Positions 62,560-64,000 of a stretch of 64,000 nt of DNA are shown piece after piece. Numbering within the stretch: position 1 is the stretch's first letter; the number at the start of each line of letters is the position of its first letter. Under the pieces are notes generated by a model that saw only the letters and a list, made by a program, of their open reading frames with translations, had not been told where the DNA came from and ran no database searches. The DNA is from Roseobacter cerasinus (GTDB lineage: Bacteria > Pseudomonadota > Alphaproteobacteria > Rhodobacterales > Rhodobacteraceae), in contig NZ_BLIV01000012.1 of assembly GCF_009811755.1 (NCBI RefSeq), positions 1 through 64,000 of the forward strand, written 5' to 3'. The translations under genes and the position numbers were made by a program.

Positions 62560-62964
62560 ATGACACAGACCGCCGTAGAACTGACCCAATCATTCCTGGG
62601 AGCGATTTTCTCGGGCGCGATGGAGGCAGCCATGGCGCTGACGGCGCCCGAGGCCGTATTCATCTCGACCAACCCAAGCAGCAATTCGGGCAACCCAATG
62701 CATGGGACGTTCATCGGCCATGAGGGCGCACAGGCCTTCTTTGGAGGCTTCGCCGAAGTCCTCGAACCTGGGGATTTCGAGATCACAGCCGCATTCGGTG
62801 ACGAAACGCACGCCGCACTCTACGGGACACTCCAGCACACAGTGCGGGCGACCGGCAAACCCTTCATCAGCGATTGGGCTTTGATCACCCAATTCGAAGA
62901 TGGAAAACTCGTCCTCTATCACTTTTATGAAGACACCGAGGCACTTGCCGAAGCCATGCGGTGA
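62560..62964 (+). CDS. SnoaL-like (NTF2-fold) protein
   Basis: A 134-residue protein starting MTQTAVELTQSFLGAIFSGA after AGGAGA. Pattern of the NTF2/SnoaL fold: N-terminal helices, then strands with PMHGTFIGHEGAQAFFGGFA, and VLYHFYEDTEALAEAM at the end. Such proteins bind or convert small hydrophobic molecules. It is probably controlled by the divergent LysR regulator. The substrate is unknown. Confidence 0.75.
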   Translation: MTQTAVELTQSFLGAIFSGAMEAAMALTAPEAVFISTNPSSNSGNPMHGTFIGHEGAQAFFGGFAEVLEPGDFEITAAFGDETHAALYGTLQHTVRATGKPFISDWALITQFEDGKLVLYHFYEDTEALAEAMR

Positions 62965-63218
62965 ACGTCGTATCTCTGCCTGTGACGATGGGGGTAGATC
63001 GCAGTTCGGAGCTATCAGAAACGCATCTTTGGAAGTTGCTAAAACAGACATTGATGTCCAGTGCAGCATTCTGAACTAAGGGCTCTCCCTGGAACCTAGC
63101 TGCAAGGGTCATAGATGACGCCAAGGCGGGAAAATGGCTTTTGCGCCAATGACCACTCCGAGTGAGCTCTCCAACTGCGGTCCTTTCCGCGGGCGACCAA
63201 AACCTTCGAGGTTGGGTG
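62965..63218. other. Intergenic region without recognised gene
   Basis: The 254 bases between the SnoaL-like gene and the end of the leftward regulator carry no supported gene, repeat or hairpin that I can identify. Confidence 0.4.
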
Positions 63219-63962
63219 TTACGAGCTTGCTTCGGTCAAGGAGAGGAGTTCGGAAAACACGATTGGAGAGAGTGCGATGCCAATCTTGAAGCTCTGAAGA
63301 GCATTGTCGGGTTGTGTCAGCTGGTCTCTGCGGGCGAGGTTCGACAATTCGACCTGAACATCACGAAGACGCGCCAGAATGTGCTGAGCAGTCCTATGCG
63401 TCATGCGACGTGTTTGAGTTAGATAGGCCGAGTGCTCTGTATCCTGCGCGAGGTAGGTGTTGCGAACAAACGCCATATTCAGCTTCACAAGGGCCTGGTG
63501 CAATGGGCCGTCGCGACGAAATTCAACCGGGCTTTGAGCGGTCAGGCGAACGTGATTGCCCGACATGACCTCCGCAAGTCCCATTTTTTCGAGTTTCAGG
63601 CCAAGTTCGAAGATTCTCTGCTCCTCCAACTGATAGTGTTCCTTGATCGCTTGAATCGTCATGCCATCCAGAAGCAAAAGAAACAGGTTGAAGGCTGGGC
63701 GGTCCTCGGCGAGCCGCGCCTCCTGACGGTCAGTAAGTCGGGTCGGCTGCACATCAATGCGGTTTGCCTCTGCCACTAGATCATCAAGGGTGAGGCCGAG
63801 CGCGGCGCAAATTTCGTTCATACGGCTGAGCTTGCAATCTCTCTCCGCAAAGATGCGTTTGATGGTTGGCTCTGACAGTTCCAACAGCCCAGCCAAGTCT
63901 GCATAAGTCATTCGACGCGCTTTCAGAACAGTCTTGAGAAGCTCGAAGAGTTCCGCTTGCAT
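63219..63962 (-). CDS. XRE-type HTH regulator with helical C-terminal domain
   Basis: A 247-residue protein. Residues 1-60 are a Cro/C1-type domain (ARRMTYADLAGLLELSEPTI, then KRIFAERDCKLSRMNEICAA). The remainder is helical with a repeated leucine pattern (FNLFLLLLDGMTIQAIKEHY, LKLEKMGLAEVMSGNHVRLT), possibly sensing or oligomerising. Relatives occur singly in Rhodobacterales and other proteobacteria with unknown targets. Its own promoter is at the right edge of the window. Confidence 0.75.
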   Translation of the reverse strand: MQAELFELLKTVLKARRMTYADLAGLLELSEPTIKRIFAERDCKLSRMNEICAALGLTLDDLVAEANRIDVQPTRLTDRQEARLAEDRPAFNLFLLLLDGMTIQAIKEHYQLEEQRIFELGLKLEKMGLAEVMSGNHVRLTAQSPVEFRRDGPLHQALVKLNMAFVRNTYLAQDTEHSAYLTQTRRMTHRTAQHILARLRDVQVELSNLARRDQLTQPDNALQSFKIGIALSPIVFSELLSLTEASS

Positions 63963-64000
63963 AGTTACCTCGCGATGCTGAGAGGAGAAAAAAGTATCAT

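Noticed and set aside
1-64000. CRISPR array, retron or rRNA operon
   Set aside because: I looked for regularly spaced repeats, reverse transcriptase motifs and rRNA-like stretches and saw none.

Overview
The window looks like chromosomal DNA of a marine-type alphaproteobacterium of the order Rhodobacterales (Roseobacter group or a close relative). The reasons are high G+C with strong third-position G/C in most genes, the block SPOR lipoprotein - D-Ala-D-Ala carboxypeptidase - tmk - holB - tatD - MBL hydrolase, and the abundance of TRAP and tripartite tricarboxylate transporters and acyl-CoA catabolism. This assignment is an inference from gene content; no rRNA gene is present.

Positions 1-10457 are a decayed mobile island. 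It holds two broken type IV coupling proteins (VirD4/TraG), a broken follow-on gene, a small cassette that looks like an effector and its immunity gene, an AT-rich one-gene defence candidate (AAA ATPase fused to a DUF4435/TOPRIM-like nuclease, similar to single-chain PARIS), an unknown regulator-like gene and a large serine recombinase. The recombinase reading frame runs antisense through a tRNA-Leu(GAG) gene at 10364-10449, which is evidently the integration site. The other end of this island is outside the window.

Positions 10458-39757 are mostly ordinary G+C-rich chromosome. In order they hold a LacI-family regulator divergent from a tripartite tricarboxylate transporter operon with a TauE/SafE permease and a hydrolase, a PCuAC copper chaperone pair, an aldehyde dehydrogenase, an AEC permease, the housekeeping block, and tRNA-Ser(TGA). 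A recombinase relic abuts the tRNA-Ser 3' end in the same geometry as at tRNA-Leu. Beyond it lie CreA, an AI-2E family permease, an FAD oxidoreductase, a second TauE/SafE permease, an acyl-CoA synthetase with a ketopantoate-reductase-like enzyme, an AttEFGH-like ABC/FtsX/lipocalin set, an isobutyryl-CoA-type acyl-CoA dehydrogenase and a cheB-cheD pair.

Positions about 39800-58300 look like a horizontally acquired catabolic island of lower G+C. Its left edge is a pile of mobile-element scraps: a third serine recombinase fragment, an IS3-family transposase tail and a truncated tyrosine recombinase. Inside are a TRAP transporter with an IclR regulator, an acyl-CoA synthetase, paired large and small acyl-CoA dehydrogenases, crotonases, a thioesterase, a thiolase, a FadB-like fusion enzyme, a nitronate monooxygenase-like protein and an aldehyde dehydrogenase. 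The enzyme set resembles the pimeloyl-CoA (pimFABCDE) type of dicarboxylate beta-oxidation. A 17-bp dyad beginning ATTCTAC recurs in front of the TRAP operon and in the divergent fadB-like/aldehyde dehydrogenase promoter, which suggests one regulon. A glutaryl-CoA dehydrogenase-like gene at the right edge is cut after about 19 codons.

Positions 58341-64000 are accessory DNA: a truncated type III methyltransferase, small regulators, a frameshifted gene, a LysE exporter, a divergent LysR / SnoaL-like pair and an XRE-type regulator.
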